Shown piece after piece: positions 7,813 to 16,178 of a stretch of DNA of 64,000 bases (positions within the stretch are counted from its first letter, which is position 1; each line of letters begins with the position of its first letter). The translations under genes were made by a program, and so were the position numbers. Below the pieces are notes generated by a model. It saw only the letters and a program-made list of their open reading frames with translations. It searched no databases and was not told the origin of the DNA. The stretch is taken from NCBI RefSeq assembly GCF_002904295.1, contig NZ_PPHG01000029.1:1-64000 (forward strand), read 5' to 3'. The stretch is from Amycolatopsis sp. CA-128772. Its GTDB lineage: Bacteria; Actinomycetota; Actinomycetes; Mycobacteriales; Pseudonocardiaceae.

Positions 7813-9039
7813 ATGCAGCGTCACCCGATCCTCCGGCTGCTGTCGGCGGCCGTCGCCGCGACGACACTGGCCGCGTGCTCCTCGGCGACGGCCCCCGCCG
7901 CCGCGGGCCCGTTCGCGGTCTGGGACCCCTACCCCCAGTTCGACGCGAGCTCCGCGTGGGCGAAGGTCGTCGACAAGTGCGGTGCCGAAGCCGGGGTGAA
8001 GATCGCGCGGCAGGCGTTCGACACGACCGACCTCACGAACAAGGTGCTGCTCGCCGCCCAGCAGAACACCGCGCCGAACGTCCTGGTCGTGGACAACCCG
8101 GTGGTCTCGACCCTGGCCGAGGGCGGGGTGCTCAAGTCCACTGCGGACACCGGGCTGGACACCGCCCAGGTCGCCCCGAACCTGCTCGCCGCCGGCGACG
8201 TCAAGGGCCAGGCCTACGGCGTGCCGATCGGCGCGAACACGCTCGCCCTCTACTACAACAAAAACGTGCTGACCGCCGCCGGCGTCGACCCGGCGTCCGT
8301 GCGGGACTGGGCGTCGCTCGAAGCCGCGCTGGCCAAGGTGCACGCCGCCGGCAAGAAGGGCATCACGTTCTCCGCCATCGGCACCGAAGAAGGCAGCTTC
8401 CAGTTCCTTCCCTGGTTCTGGGGCTCCGGCGCGAACCTGACCGACCTCGCCTCGGCCGACGCGGTGTCCGCGCTCGCGCAGTGGAAGGCGTGGCTGGACA
8501 AGGGGTACGCGCCGAACTCGGTGATCGGCAACACGCAGACCACCAGCTGGCAGGAGTTCGCGACCGGGGAGTACGCCTTCGCCGAAAACGGCACCTGGCA
8601 GCTGCAGAACGCCAAGAAGGCCGGCTTCCCGTACGGCGTGCTCGCCATCCCGGCCCGCGCCGGGGGACCGGCCCCGGCGCCGACCGGCGGCGAGTTCGTC
8701 ACCGTGCCCGCGCAGAGCAGCCCGGACGCCGAGCAGACCGCGGGCCGGATCGCGTCCTGCCTGACCAGCCCGGCCAACGTCCTCGACTCCGACACCGCGC
8801 TGACCTACGTGTCCGCCGTGCCCTCGGTGCAGGACAAGCAGGTCGCCGCGCAGCCCGAGCTGAAGGTGTGGGCCGACGCGGTGAAGGTCGCGAAGGGCCG
8901 CACCGGCGACAACCTCGGTACCCGCTACCCGCGGATCTCGGAGCCGCTCTGGGGCGCCGTGCAGGCCGCGCTCACCGGCGCGAAGGCCCCTGACGCCGCC
9001 CTCGCGGCCGCGCAGGCGACCGCCGCGTCGGCGAAGTAG
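7813..9039 (+). CDS. Sugar ABC transporter substrate-binding lipoprotein
   Basis: Extracellular solute-binding protein (MalE/UgpB-like, cluster B) of 408 residues. The signal peptide ends in a lipobox (TTLAAC), so the mature protein is lipid-anchored. Features typical of the family include an NKVLLAAQQNTAPNVLVVD segment and a YGVPIGANTLALYYNKNVL hinge region. It is first in an operon with two permeases and a GH63 hydrolase. No ATPase gene is nearby, so a shared MsiK-type ATPase elsewhere is likely, as is usual in actinomycetes. Confidence 0.92.
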   Translation: MQRHPILRLLSAAVAATTLAACSSATAPAAAGPFAVWDPYPQFDASSAWAKVVDKCGAEAGVKIARQAFDTTDLTNKVLLAAQQNTAPNVLVVDNPVVSTLAEGGVLKSTADTGLDTAQVAPNLLAAGDVKGQAYGVPIGANTLALYYNKNVLTAAGVDPASVRDWASLEAALAKVHAAGKKGITFSAIGTEEGSFQFLPWFWGSGANLTDLASADAVSALAQWKAWLDKGYAPNSVIGNTQTTSWQEFATGEYAFAENGTWQLQNAKKAGFPYGVLAIPARAGGPAPAPTGGEFVTVPAQSSPDAEQTAGRIASCLTSPANVLDSDTALTYVSAVPSVQDKQVAAQPELKVWADAVKVAKGRTGDNLGTRYPRISEPLWGAVQAALTGAKAPDAALAAAQATAASAK

Positions 9040-9041
9040 GC

Positions 9042-9992
9042 GTGCTCGTGCCGGACATCCGGGAGCCGGTCACCGTCCGCCCGGCCGCGCGAGCGCCCGG
9101 ACGGACGAGGCGACGGCGGCCGCAGCTGCTCGCGTGGGCGTTCCTGCTGCCGCTCGTCGCCTACCTCGTCCTCTGCTACGGCTATCCGCTCGCCACGAAC
9201 ATCGACCTGAGCCTGCGCAGCTACACGGTCCGCACGTTCGTCCACGGCGGGGCGCCGCTGGTCTGGTTCGACAACTACGCCGGGGTGTTCGCCGAGCCGA
9301 CCTTCCGCACGGCGCTGCTCAACACGCTCGTCTTCACGGCCGCGTCGCTGCTCTTCCAGTACGGCATCGGCCTGGCCATGGCGGTCTTCTTCGCCCGCCA
9401 CTTCCGCTTGGGCCCGACGCTTCGGGCGCTGTTCCTGGTGCCGTGGCTGCTGCCGCTGATCGTCTCCGGCTCGACCTGGGCGTGGCTGCTCAACAGTGAG
9501 TCCGGGGTGGTCAACGCCGTGCTGGGCTGGTTCGGCGCCGGCCGGATCGACTGGCTGACGTCGCCGTCCTGGGCGCTGGTCTCGGTGATCGTGGCCAACA
9601 TCTGGATCGGCGTGCCGTTCAACCTCGTCGTGCTGCACAGCGGCCTGCAGACCATCCCGGCCGAGGTGTACGAGGCGGCGTCGCTCGACGGCGCCGGGGC
9701 GTGGCAGCGGTTCCGGCACATCACGTTCCCGCTCCTGCGCCCGGTCTCGGCGATCACCCTGCTGCTGGGACTGGTCTACACGCTGAAGGTGTTCGACGTC
9801 ATCTGGATCATGACCAGGGGCGGGCCCGGCGGGGCGTCGACCACCCTGGCCACCTGGTCCTACCAGCTCGGCTTCGGCAGCCTGCTGCCGCGGTTCGGGC
9901 CCAGCGCGGCCGTGGGCAACGTGCTCATCCTCTTGGCCCTGGTCGCGGGCCTGCGCTACATCCGCGCGCAGCGCAGGCAGGAGGCCGCGTGA
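9042..9992 (+). CDS. Sugar ABC transporter permease (MalF-type)
   Basis: A 316-residue inner-membrane permease with six predicted helices. An N-terminal basic stretch (GRTRRRRPQ) precedes the first helix, and the EAA loop reads YEAASLDGAGAWQRF before a FPLLRP helix. It starts with GTG only 2 bases after the binding-protein stop and overlaps the next permease by GTGA. It pairs with that permease to import the sugar bound by the upstream lipoprotein. Confidence 0.92.
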   Translation: MLVPDIREPVTVRPAARAPGRTRRRRPQLLAWAFLLPLVAYLVLCYGYPLATNIDLSLRSYTVRTFVHGGAPLVWFDNYAGVFAEPTFRTALLNTLVFTAASLLFQYGIGLAMAVFFARHFRLGPTLRALFLVPWLLPLIVSGSTWAWLLNSESGVVNAVLGWFGAGRIDWLTSPSWALVSVIVANIWIGVPFNLVVLHSGLQTIPAEVYEAASLDGAGAWQRFRHITFPLLRPVSAITLLLGLVYTLKVFDVIWIMTRGGPGGASTTLATWSYQLGFGSLLPRFGPSAAVGNVLILLALVAGLRYIRAQRRQEAA

Positions 9993-10798
9993 TCCGCCGC
10001 TGGCGCACCGCGGTGGGGCTGCTCCTCACCGCCGTGATGCTGTTCCCGGTCTACTGGATGGTCAACGTGTCGCTGACCCCGGCCGGGCGGATGCGCAAGT
10101 CGCCGCCCGACTGGTTCCCGGCGGCGCCGACGTTCGAGGGCTACGAGCGGGTCCTGCACGAGCAACTCCCGTACTTCGCCACGAGCCTCTTCGTCGCGCT
10201 GGGCACCGTTGCGTTGACGCTGGCCTTGGCGGCGCCGTCGGCGTACGCGCTGGCGAAGCTCCGCCCGCGTGGCCACCGGGCGCTGGGGTTCGTGCTGCTC
10301 GTCGCCCAGATGATCCCCGGCATCATCATGGCGCTGGGGTTCTACGGCATTTACGTCACCCTCGGCATCACCAACACCGCCTGGGGGCTGGTCCTCGCCG
10401 ATTCGACGATCGCGGTGCCGTTCGCCGTGCTCATCCTGACCTCCTTCATGGCTTCCGTGCCGGACGAGCTCGTCCAGGCGGCCACGATCGACGGGGCCGG
10501 CGCGGTGCGCACGTTCTGGTCGGTGGTGCTGCCCGCCAGCCGCAACGGGGTCGTCACGGCCGGGCTGTTTTCGTTCCTGTGGGCCTGGTCGGACTTCGTC
10601 TTCGCGGCGACGCTCGACGGCGGCGGCTCGCTGCGGCCGCTGACCCTGGGCATCTACCGCTACATCGGCAACAACAACCAGGAGTGGAACTCCATCATGG
10701 CGACGGCGGTGGTGGCCTCGGTGCCGGCCGCCGTGCTCCTCGTGCTGGCCCAGCGGTTCGTCGCCGCGGGCGTCACCGCGGGCGCCGTGAAGGACTGA
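9989..10798 (+). CDS. Sugar ABC transporter permease (MalG-type)
   Basis: A 269-residue membrane permease, second half of the channel. It has a MalG-like N-terminal helix (LLLTAVMLFPVYWMVNVSL), then the EAA motif VQAATIDGAGAVRTFWSVVL. The GTG start overlaps the previous stop (GTGA), showing translational coupling; longer upstream in-frame starts lie inside the MalF-type gene. Confidence 0.92.
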   Translation: MIRRWRTAVGLLLTAVMLFPVYWMVNVSLTPAGRMRKSPPDWFPAAPTFEGYERVLHEQLPYFATSLFVALGTVALTLALAAPSAYALAKLRPRGHRALGFVLLVAQMIPGIIMALGFYGIYVTLGITNTAWGLVLADSTIAVPFAVLILTSFMASVPDELVQAATIDGAGAVRTFWSVVLPASRNGVVTAGLFSFLWAWSDFVFAATLDGGGSLRPLTLGIYRYIGNNNQEWNSIMATAVVASVPAAVLLVLAQRFVAAGVTAGAVKD

Positions 10799-10821
10799 CC
10801 CCCCTCGAAAGGACGGCTTCT

Positions 10822-12531
10822 GTGCCCACGGGCGAGTTTTCGCTGCGGGAAATCCCGTTCAGCCACCCGGGATCGTGGTTCGACGTCTCCCCGGTGGTGG
10901 CCCAGGCCACCTACACCGACGACCTGCACCTGGTGTCCCACCGCCACGGCATGCACGCCGTGCTGGCGCTCGTCCCCGAATCCGGCGGGACGCGCGCGGA
11001 GGTCCCGGCCGGCGCCACGCCGGCCGCCCTCACCTGGGGCGCCGGCGACCGGCGGATCACGGCGGCGTACGCGGCCCCGGACGCGCTCCGGATCGCCGGC
11101 CGCGGTCTGGACCTGCGGATCCGCGCGGCGGAGCCCACGCTGACGCCGTTCACCGGCACGTACTTCTTCGCCGATCCGGTCGGTGGTGCCGCCGTGTTCA
11201 CCTCCTACGAAACCGGGCACCGCTACCGCGTCACCGTCCTTTCCGGACACGCGCGGCACGTCGGCGCCGAAGCGCTCGGCACGGCCGAGCGGGCCGTCGT
11301 GGTGAGCGGGCAGGTGTGGGAGGTGGTGATCGAGGAACTCCCCGGCGCCCGGGAGCCGTACGTGCCGCCGGCGACGTTCGACGCCGTGGTCGCCGCCGCC
11401 GGGGCCGGGTTCACCGCGTTCGCCGATGCGGTGGCGCCGTGGCGCGGCGAGCGGACCCCGGCCGCCGAACTCGCCTGTTACGTGCTCTGGTCGGCCGTCG
11501 TGGCGCCCTCGGGGTTCGTCGGCCGTCCGGCCGTGCTGATGTCCAAGCACTGGATGGACAAGGTGTGGAGCTGGGACCACTGCTTCAACGCGCTCGCGCT
11601 GGCCGCGGGCCGGCCGGAGCTGGCCTGGCACCAGTTCCAGGTGGTGTTCGACCACCAGGACGACCGGGGCGCGCTGCCCGACTCGGTCACCCACGCCGAG
11701 GTGCTGCGCAACTTCGTCAAGCCGCCGATCCACGGCTGGGCGCTGAGCCGCCTGCGCGGCCGGCTGCCCGGCGGCCTGCCGGAACCCGGGCGGGCCTACC
11801 GGCAGCTGGCGGCGTGGACGACGTTCTGGCTCGAGCACCGCCGCGTACCCGGCCGGCCGGTCGCCCACTACGAACACGGCAACGACAGCGGCTGGGACAA
11901 CGCGACGCCGTTCGCCCGGGAGCGGCTCGTGCAGACGCCCGACCTGGCGGCGTTCCTGGTGCTGCAGCTGACCGAGCTGGCCGCGCTGGCCGCCGAACTC
12001 GGCGAGGCGGCCGCGGCCGAGCGCTGGCGGGCCGAAGCGGACGGGATGCTGGCGGCGTTGCTGGCCGAACTCTGGGACGGCACCCGGTTCGTCAGCCGCT
12101 CGGCGGCGACCGGTGCGGTGCAGGGCGGCGAGAGCCTGCTCGAACTCATGCCGATCGTCCTCGGCGAACACCTGCCGGCCGACGTCCGGGAGAGCCTCGT
12201 GGCCGGGCTCGAGGAGCACCTCACCGACATCGGGCTGGCGACCGAGCGGCCGGCGTCGGCGTTCTACGAGGCCGACGGCTACTGGCGCGGGCCGGTGTGG
12301 GCGCCCGTCACGGTGCTCGTCGAGGACGGTCTCCGCCGCGCCGGTGCGGTGGACCTCGCCGACCGGGTCAGCGCGCGGTTCCGCGCGGTGTGCGAGAAAT
12401 CCGGGTTCGCGGAGAACTTCGACGCGCTGACCGGGGACGGCCTGCGCGACCGCGCGTACACGTGGACGGCCGCGGCCTACCTGCTGCTGGCCGGGGCCGC
12501 CGAAGCGCGGGAAACGCTTTCCGATTCGTAA
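10822..12531 (+). CDS. GH63-family glycoside hydrolase, cytoplasmic
   Basis: A 569-residue hydrolase with no signal peptide. An N-terminal beta-sandwich precedes an (alpha/alpha)6 barrel from about residue 210. Hallmarks of GH63/GH37 are present: MDKVWSWDHCFNALAL, EHGNDSGWDNAT (likely catalytic Asp), YWRGPVWAP, and a late Glu in FAENFDALTGDG. GTG start with GAAAGGA upstream, 24 bases after the permease. As the last gene of the import operon it probably hydrolyses the imported oligosaccharide, perhaps an alpha-glucoside or mannosyl/glucosyl-glycerate type. The exact substrate is not visible. Confidence 0.85.
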   Translation: MPTGEFSLREIPFSHPGSWFDVSPVVAQATYTDDLHLVSHRHGMHAVLALVPESGGTRAEVPAGATPAALTWGAGDRRITAAYAAPDALRIAGRGLDLRIRAAEPTLTPFTGTYFFADPVGGAAVFTSYETGHRYRVTVLSGHARHVGAEALGTAERAVVVSGQVWEVVIEELPGAREPYVPPATFDAVVAAAGAGFTAFADAVAPWRGERTPAAELACYVLWSAVVAPSGFVGRPAVLMSKHWMDKVWSWDHCFNALALAAGRPELAWHQFQVVFDHQDDRGALPDSVTHAEVLRNFVKPPIHGWALSRLRGRLPGGLPEPGRAYRQLAAWTTFWLEHRRVPGRPVAHYEHGNDSGWDNATPFARERLVQTPDLAAFLVLQLTELAALAAELGEAAAAERWRAEADGMLAALLAELWDGTRFVSRSAATGAVQGGESLLELMPIVLGEHLPADVRESLVAGLEEHLTDIGLATERPASAFYEADGYWRGPVWAPVTVLVEDGLRRAGAVDLADRVSARFRAVCEKSGFAENFDALTGDGLRDRAYTWTAAAYLLLAGAAEARETLSDS

Positions 12532-12701
12532 TAATCGCGTTTGTTCGACCGCATCGACGACCGGTCACCATTGAAATCATCGATGCGATTTGCCGGCGTC
12601 GTCGATTGCCGGAGAATCACCCATCGAATCTTGACCGGCGCACAACGTGCCTGCAATAGTCGTCACGTCTCCGGTTCGATTCCCGGGAAAGGACCATTCC
12701 C
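12532..12701. other. Intergenic region, weak inverted repeat
   Basis: CGCATCGA (12550-12557) faces TCGATGCG (12580-12587) across a 22-base spacer, which may end the GH63 operon. A GGGAAAGGA ribosome site for the GH12 gene is at its right end. Nothing else was recognised. Confidence 0.3.
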
Positions 12702-13394
12702 ATGCACAACGTCGTGCGTTCCTTGCTCGTTTCGCTGACCGCGGCCGCCGTGGTGGCCACCACCGCCGGGGTGGCCGAAGCGGCCGCCTGGTCGTCTTCG
12801 GACCAATGGGGGACATGGTCCACCGGGGGGTACACCGTCCGCAACGACGTCTGGGGCAGCGGCGCCGGTCCGCAGACGATCTGGGCGAACTCCTACAGCA
12901 ACTGGGGCGTGTGGGCGAACCACCCGAACACCGGCGGCGTCAAGTCGTACCCGCATTCGGCGAAGAACGTCGGCCGCACGCTCAGCTCGCTGCGCCAGGT
13001 TTCCAGCAGTTTCAACGTGACCCGCCCCGGCAGCGGGGCGTACGAAACGGCGTATGACATCTGGGCGAACAACAACGCCTACGAGATCATGCTGTGGGTC
13101 AACAAGCAGGGCGCGGTCGGCCCGCTGGGCAGCAAACAGACGACGGTGAGCGTCGGCGGCCACACCTGGGACGTCTACAAGGGATCGAACGGCTCGAACG
13201 CGGTGTTCTCGTTCCTGCGCACGTCGAACACGAACGCGGGCACGATCGACGTCCTCGCGGTGCTGAACTGGATCAAGGCCCGCGGCTGGTTCGGCGACGT
13301 GGCACTGGGCGAGGTGCAGTTCGGGTTCGAAATCACTTCGTCGTCGGGCGGGTTGAACTTCACCTCGAACAGCTATTCCGTTTCCGCCTCCTGA
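12702..13394 (+). CDS. Secreted GH12 endoglucanase or xyloglucanase
   Basis: A 230-residue secreted protein with a signal peptide (to about VAEAAA) and a single GH12 jelly-roll domain. The nucleophile Glu sits in AYEIMLWV and the acid/base Glu in LGEVQFGFEI; the aromatic substrate cleft (WSSSDQWGTW) is present. GH12 members cut beta-1,4-glucan or xyloglucan. It is a single gene with its own ribosome site and probably its own promoter. Confidence 0.92.
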   Translation: MHNVVRSLLVSLTAAAVVATTAGVAEAAAWSSSDQWGTWSTGGYTVRNDVWGSGAGPQTIWANSYSNWGVWANHPNTGGVKSYPHSAKNVGRTLSSLRQVSSSFNVTRPGSGAYETAYDIWANNNAYEIMLWVNKQGAVGPLGSKQTTVSVGGHTWDVYKGSNGSNAVFSFLRTSNTNAGTIDVLAVLNWIKARGWFGDVALGEVQFGFEITSSSGGLNFTSNSYSVSAS

Positions 13395-13559
13395 CCCCAC
13401 GCCGGCTGGGCCACTCCGCGGGCGGCGCCGGCGCCCTCCTCGGCTTCCGGCCGGCGGCACCACCCGGGGAACCGGCCACAGATGGCCGGTCGGTGACCTG
13501 GTCCGGCCGCGCGGGCGGCGCGACGATGGCCTTCCACAGGCAATCCGGGAGGACCACCG

Positions 13560-13853
13560 ATGAAGAAGCTGCTCACCGCATTCGCCGCTCTCGTGGCCGG
13601 CGCCGCTGTCCTGGCCGCGGGCGGGGGCGTGGCCGCCGCCGCGCCGATCCACCCGGACGGGGTGTACCCGTACGACAGCGCACCGGCGGGCACGTACCCC
13701 TTCGACAGCGCACCGGCGGGGGCGTACCCCAAGGACAGCGCGCCGGCGGGGACGTATCCATACGACAGCGCGCCGGCCGGGACGTACCCCTTCGACAGCG
13801 CGCCGGCCGGGGCATATCCCGTCGACAGCGCGCCGGCGACGCCGGCGTCCTGA
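13560..13853 (+). CDS. Secreted decapeptide-repeat protein (YPxDSAPAGx)
   Basis: A 97-residue protein: signal peptide (MKKLLTAFAALVAGAAVLAA to VAAAAP), a short linker, then six tandem copies of Y-P-x-D-S-A-P-A-G-[TA], the last changed to YPVDSAPATPAS. The x position is Y, F, K, Y, F, V. GGAGG precedes the ATG. The mature part is Pro/Ala/Gly-rich with regularly spaced Tyr and Asp, fitting an extended wall-attached or matrix peptide. No family is known to me. Function unknown. Confidence 0.75.
   Translation: MKKLLTAFAALVAGAAVLAAGGGVAAAAPIHPDGVYPYDSAPAGTYPFDSAPAGAYPKDSAPAGTYPYDSAPAGTYPFDSAPAGAYPVDSAPATPAS
13665..13844 (+). repeat. Six tandem 30-bp repeats coding the decapeptide
   Basis: In-frame 30-bp units beginning TACCC or TATCC and containing GACAGCGC(A/G)CCGGC. 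Most differences are third-position changes, so the array is selected at the protein level or old. Unit 6 is shortened. An IS110 remnant begins about 10 bases after the stop codon. Confidence 0.9.
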
Positions 13854-13862
13854 CCCGCGAAC

Positions 13863-13980
13863 CTTGATACTGGTGCCGGAGCTGCGGGTGACCGGGGCGA
13901 TGCCGGCATAGGCGGCCAGGTGCCCGGACGAGGCGAAGTGGGAGGCGTCGCCGACCTCGAGCAGTGCACAGGGGCCGGAG
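13863..13980 (-). mobile_element. IS110-family transposase fragment
   Basis: The minus strand reads LLEVGDASHFASSGHLAAYA, then GIAPVTRSSGTSIK, the conserved Transposase_20 segment of IS110/IS116/IS902 elements. Only about 40 codons remain; neither the DEDD domain nor element ends are seen. Confidence 0.8.
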
Positions 13981-14009
13981 CACGCCACATCAGGTTCAGG
14001 AAGGGGTAC

Positions 14010-14420
14010 TCCAGCGGCGAACTGGCCGTGCTGCCCGTCCGCGCCCACCTCGCGGCCGGCGAAACCGATGCGGCCGAAGCGGTGTTGCGGGTCACGGCGT
14101 CGGCGCCTTCGCTGCTGCCCGCCACCCCGGTCGACCGCTGCCCGGCCGAAACGGCGCCGGCACTGCGTTCGCACCGGCGGACCAAGGCGCTGCACGCCCT
14201 CGACCGCGCGCTCGCCCTCGACCGCCCGAACGGGCTGGTGCGGCCGTTCGCCCTCGCCGATGCGCGGGTCGGGGACCCGCTGATCGACCACTCCGGCGAA
14301 TTCGGTTCCCTGAACCGGTTCGCACAGGCGGTCCGCGGCCGGATCGTGCCGCACGCCCCGCCCAGCGGCCTGACCGACCGCGACACGGTGACGCACGTGC
14401 GGGCCAGCTACGGGAAGCGT
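14010..14420 (+). pseudogene. LuxR/LAL-family regulator remnant
   Basis: C-terminal piece of a MalT/LAL-type regulator: SGELAVLPVRAHLAAGETDA, a helical repeat (KALHALDRALALDRPNGLVR, then PFALADARV), then PSGLTDRD directly followed by TVTHVRASYGKR. In intact relatives the HTH reads LTDRE, about 25 more residues, then NTVKTHLR. That middle part, including the recognition helices, is missing in frame. It then runs into the AI-2E remnant at about 14415. Confidence 0.65.
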
Positions 14421-15006
14421 CGCGGGGACGGCGAGCACTGCGCCGAGCGGGCCCAGCAGCCAGGTCCAGAACACCAGCGCCAGCACGGTGACCGAAGTGG
14501 ACAGACCGACCGAGCCGGTGACGAACCGGGGCTGGATCAGCGACTGCACCACGAAGTTCAGTGCGGCGTAGACCACGAGCACCACGAGCAGGCTGCGCCG
14601 GCCGCCGTCGAGCAGCGCGATCACCGCGGGCGGCGCGAAGCCGATCACGAGGAGGCCGCCGAAGACGGTCGTCACGAGCAGGTGGCTCCGGGTGCCGGTG
14701 GCGAAACCTTCTAGCGAAGCGGAAATCCACGGCCGGTCGCGGGCGATCCGGCTGAGCCGTTGTCCCGCCCAGGCCGTCTCGGCGCAGAGGAACAGCAGCA
14801 GGGCGAACAGGAACGCGAGGTTGGTGACCAGCCCGCCGACCCCGGCGAGCAGCGAACCCGGCCAGGCCGACCAGCTTCCCGGTGTCGAGGGACGACAGGA
14901 TGGCGCGCAGCTCGGGTTCGCCGACGCCGAACCGGCCGAGGTAGACGGTGACGACTCGGCCGGCGGCGGTCAGCCGGCGCGGCCGGCGGCGGGTGCGCAC
15001 CACCAC
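14413..15006 (-). pseudogene. AI-2E-family permease remnant
   Basis: Middle and C-terminal part of a PF01594 (AI-2E transporter family) membrane protein: GLVTNLAFLFALLLFLCAET, then VTTVFGGLLVIGFAPPAVIA and LSTSVTVLALVFWTWLLGP. The N-terminal half is missing. A single extra base (AA at 14865-14866) shifts the frame after LVGLAG, and the C-terminus stops at AVLAVPATL where the LuxR remnant begins. Confidence 0.7.
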
Positions 15007-15337
15007 CGCCGAACCGGTCGGCGAGTCCCCGGAAGGGACGACGCACGTTCCGGTTCCCGGCCGCGCCCCGGTGCCGCCGGGGCTTGCGGAACCGGTGGGC
15101 CGGGAAATCGGTGAGGGAAGCTCGCACCATGCTGACTCTTCCGGAGACGGTCGGCGGCGGGTGCCACGGTGCCGCGTGGGAGCGCTCGGTCGTCACCCGG
15201 CACGGGCGGATGGTGCTTCGGCGGGCTGCCCGGTTCGGATGGACGGGTCCGGTGCGGCATGGGTGTTCGGCCCGGCCCGATGGCCGCGGACGTTCCGGAC
15301 GGCCTGCGGCTCGAGCGGAACGGGCTAAGGTGGCCGG

Positions 15338-16057
15338 GTGATCCGGCCGGCGCACGGGCGACCCGCGGTGCTCGTCGAGCTGGGCTTCCTGCTGCTCTGG
15401 TTCCTGCTGTTCGCGCGGCTCGACGCCGCGGTCGGCCAGGACCTCTCGGCGGCCGACGCGCACGCGCTGGCCCTGCAGACCGCCGAACACGCGGTGCACA
15501 TCGACATCGAGCGCAGCGCGAACACCTGGCTGGCCGGGAACCCGGCTCTCGCCCGGTTCGCGGTCGCCGTGTACCGGCTGTACTACGTGGTGGTCGCCGG
15601 CGTCCTGCTGTGGGTGTTCGTCCGGCACGCCGGGGTCTACCGCCGGGTCCGCGCGACGATGGTCGCGATGACGGCCCTGGTCCTGCCGGTCTACTGGGCG
15701 GTGCCGATGTCGCCACCGCGGTCCGCGCTGCCCGGCGCGGTCGACGTCGTGGCGCGGTACGACATCGTGGACAGTGCGAGCTGGACGCACCCCGGCCACT
15801 ACACGGCCATGCCCAGCATGCACGTGGGCTGGTCGCTGTGGTGCGCGTATGCCGTGTGGACCGTGCTCCGGGACACCCGTCCCCGGTGGGCGCCGGTGCC
15901 GTGGGCGTTCCCGCTGCTCATGGTGGCGGTCGTGCTCACCACCGCGAACCACTACGTGCTCGACGTCGTGGGCAGTGTCGTGCTGCTGGCCGTCTCCATC
16001 GGTGCCGCGGCGCTGTGGGGCCGCGTCGTGGCGCGCGGCCGGCCCGGCGGTCCTTGA
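15338..16057 (+). CDS. PAP2-family membrane phosphatase / inositolphosphotransferase-like
   Basis: A 239-residue integral membrane protein with about six helices. The PAP2 active-site motifs are AMPSMHVGWS (first His) and TANHYVLDVVGS (second His), as in the Aur1/inositol phosphorylceramide-synthase-like branch. It probably acts on lipid phosphates at the outer membrane face. GTG start; a terminator-like hairpin follows its stop directly. The region 15007-15337 in front has no supported gene. Confidence 0.87.
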   Translation: MIRPAHGRPAVLVELGFLLLWFLLFARLDAAVGQDLSAADAHALALQTAEHAVHIDIERSANTWLAGNPALARFAVAVYRLYYVVVAGVLLWVFVRHAGVYRRVRATMVAMTALVLPVYWAVPMSPPRSALPGAVDVVARYDIVDSASWTHPGHYTAMPSMHVGWSLWCAYAVWTVLRDTRPRWAPVPWAFPLLMVAVVLTTANHYVLDVVGSVVLLAVSIGAAALWGRVVARGRPGGP

Positions 16058-16079
16058 CCGTCCGAAACGCACCGGACGG
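16058..16079 (+). terminator. Hairpin after PAP2 gene
   Basis: CCGTCCG (16058-16064) pairs with CGGACGG (16073-16079) around an 8-base loop, beginning at the base after the stop codon. No T tract follows. Confidence 0.5.
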
Positions 16080-16102
16080 CCGGAAGGTTGCCCTGCCGCG
16101 TT

Positions 16103-16116
16103 CGCGGAACGTTCCG
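16103..16116 (+). promoter_or_regulatory. CGGAACGTTCCG palindrome
   Basis: A perfect 12-bp palindrome (16105-16116), 63 bases before the SdrD-like ATG. It contains the CGCGGAACGTTC string also present at 1007-1018. Confidence 0.3.
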
Positions 16117-16178
16117 GCCTCCCCGAACGTCCGGCCCGGTCCTAGATTCGCTGCACAACCACAAGGGGGAAGAAAACC

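Noticed and set aside
12655..12690. tRNA-like T-arm sequence before the GH12 gene
   Set aside because: GGTTCGATTCC resembles a T-loop, but no acceptor stem, D-arm or anticodon arm can be built around it.
13665..13844. CRISPR-like array
   Set aside because: The repeat is continuous without unique spacers and codes an in-frame decapeptide.
13373..14386. Minus-strand frame with regular GYxPAGALS repeats
   Set aside because: It is the antisense of the 30-bp repeat array; any 30-bp tandem repeat is periodic in all frames. The plus-strand frame has the signal peptide and ribosome site.
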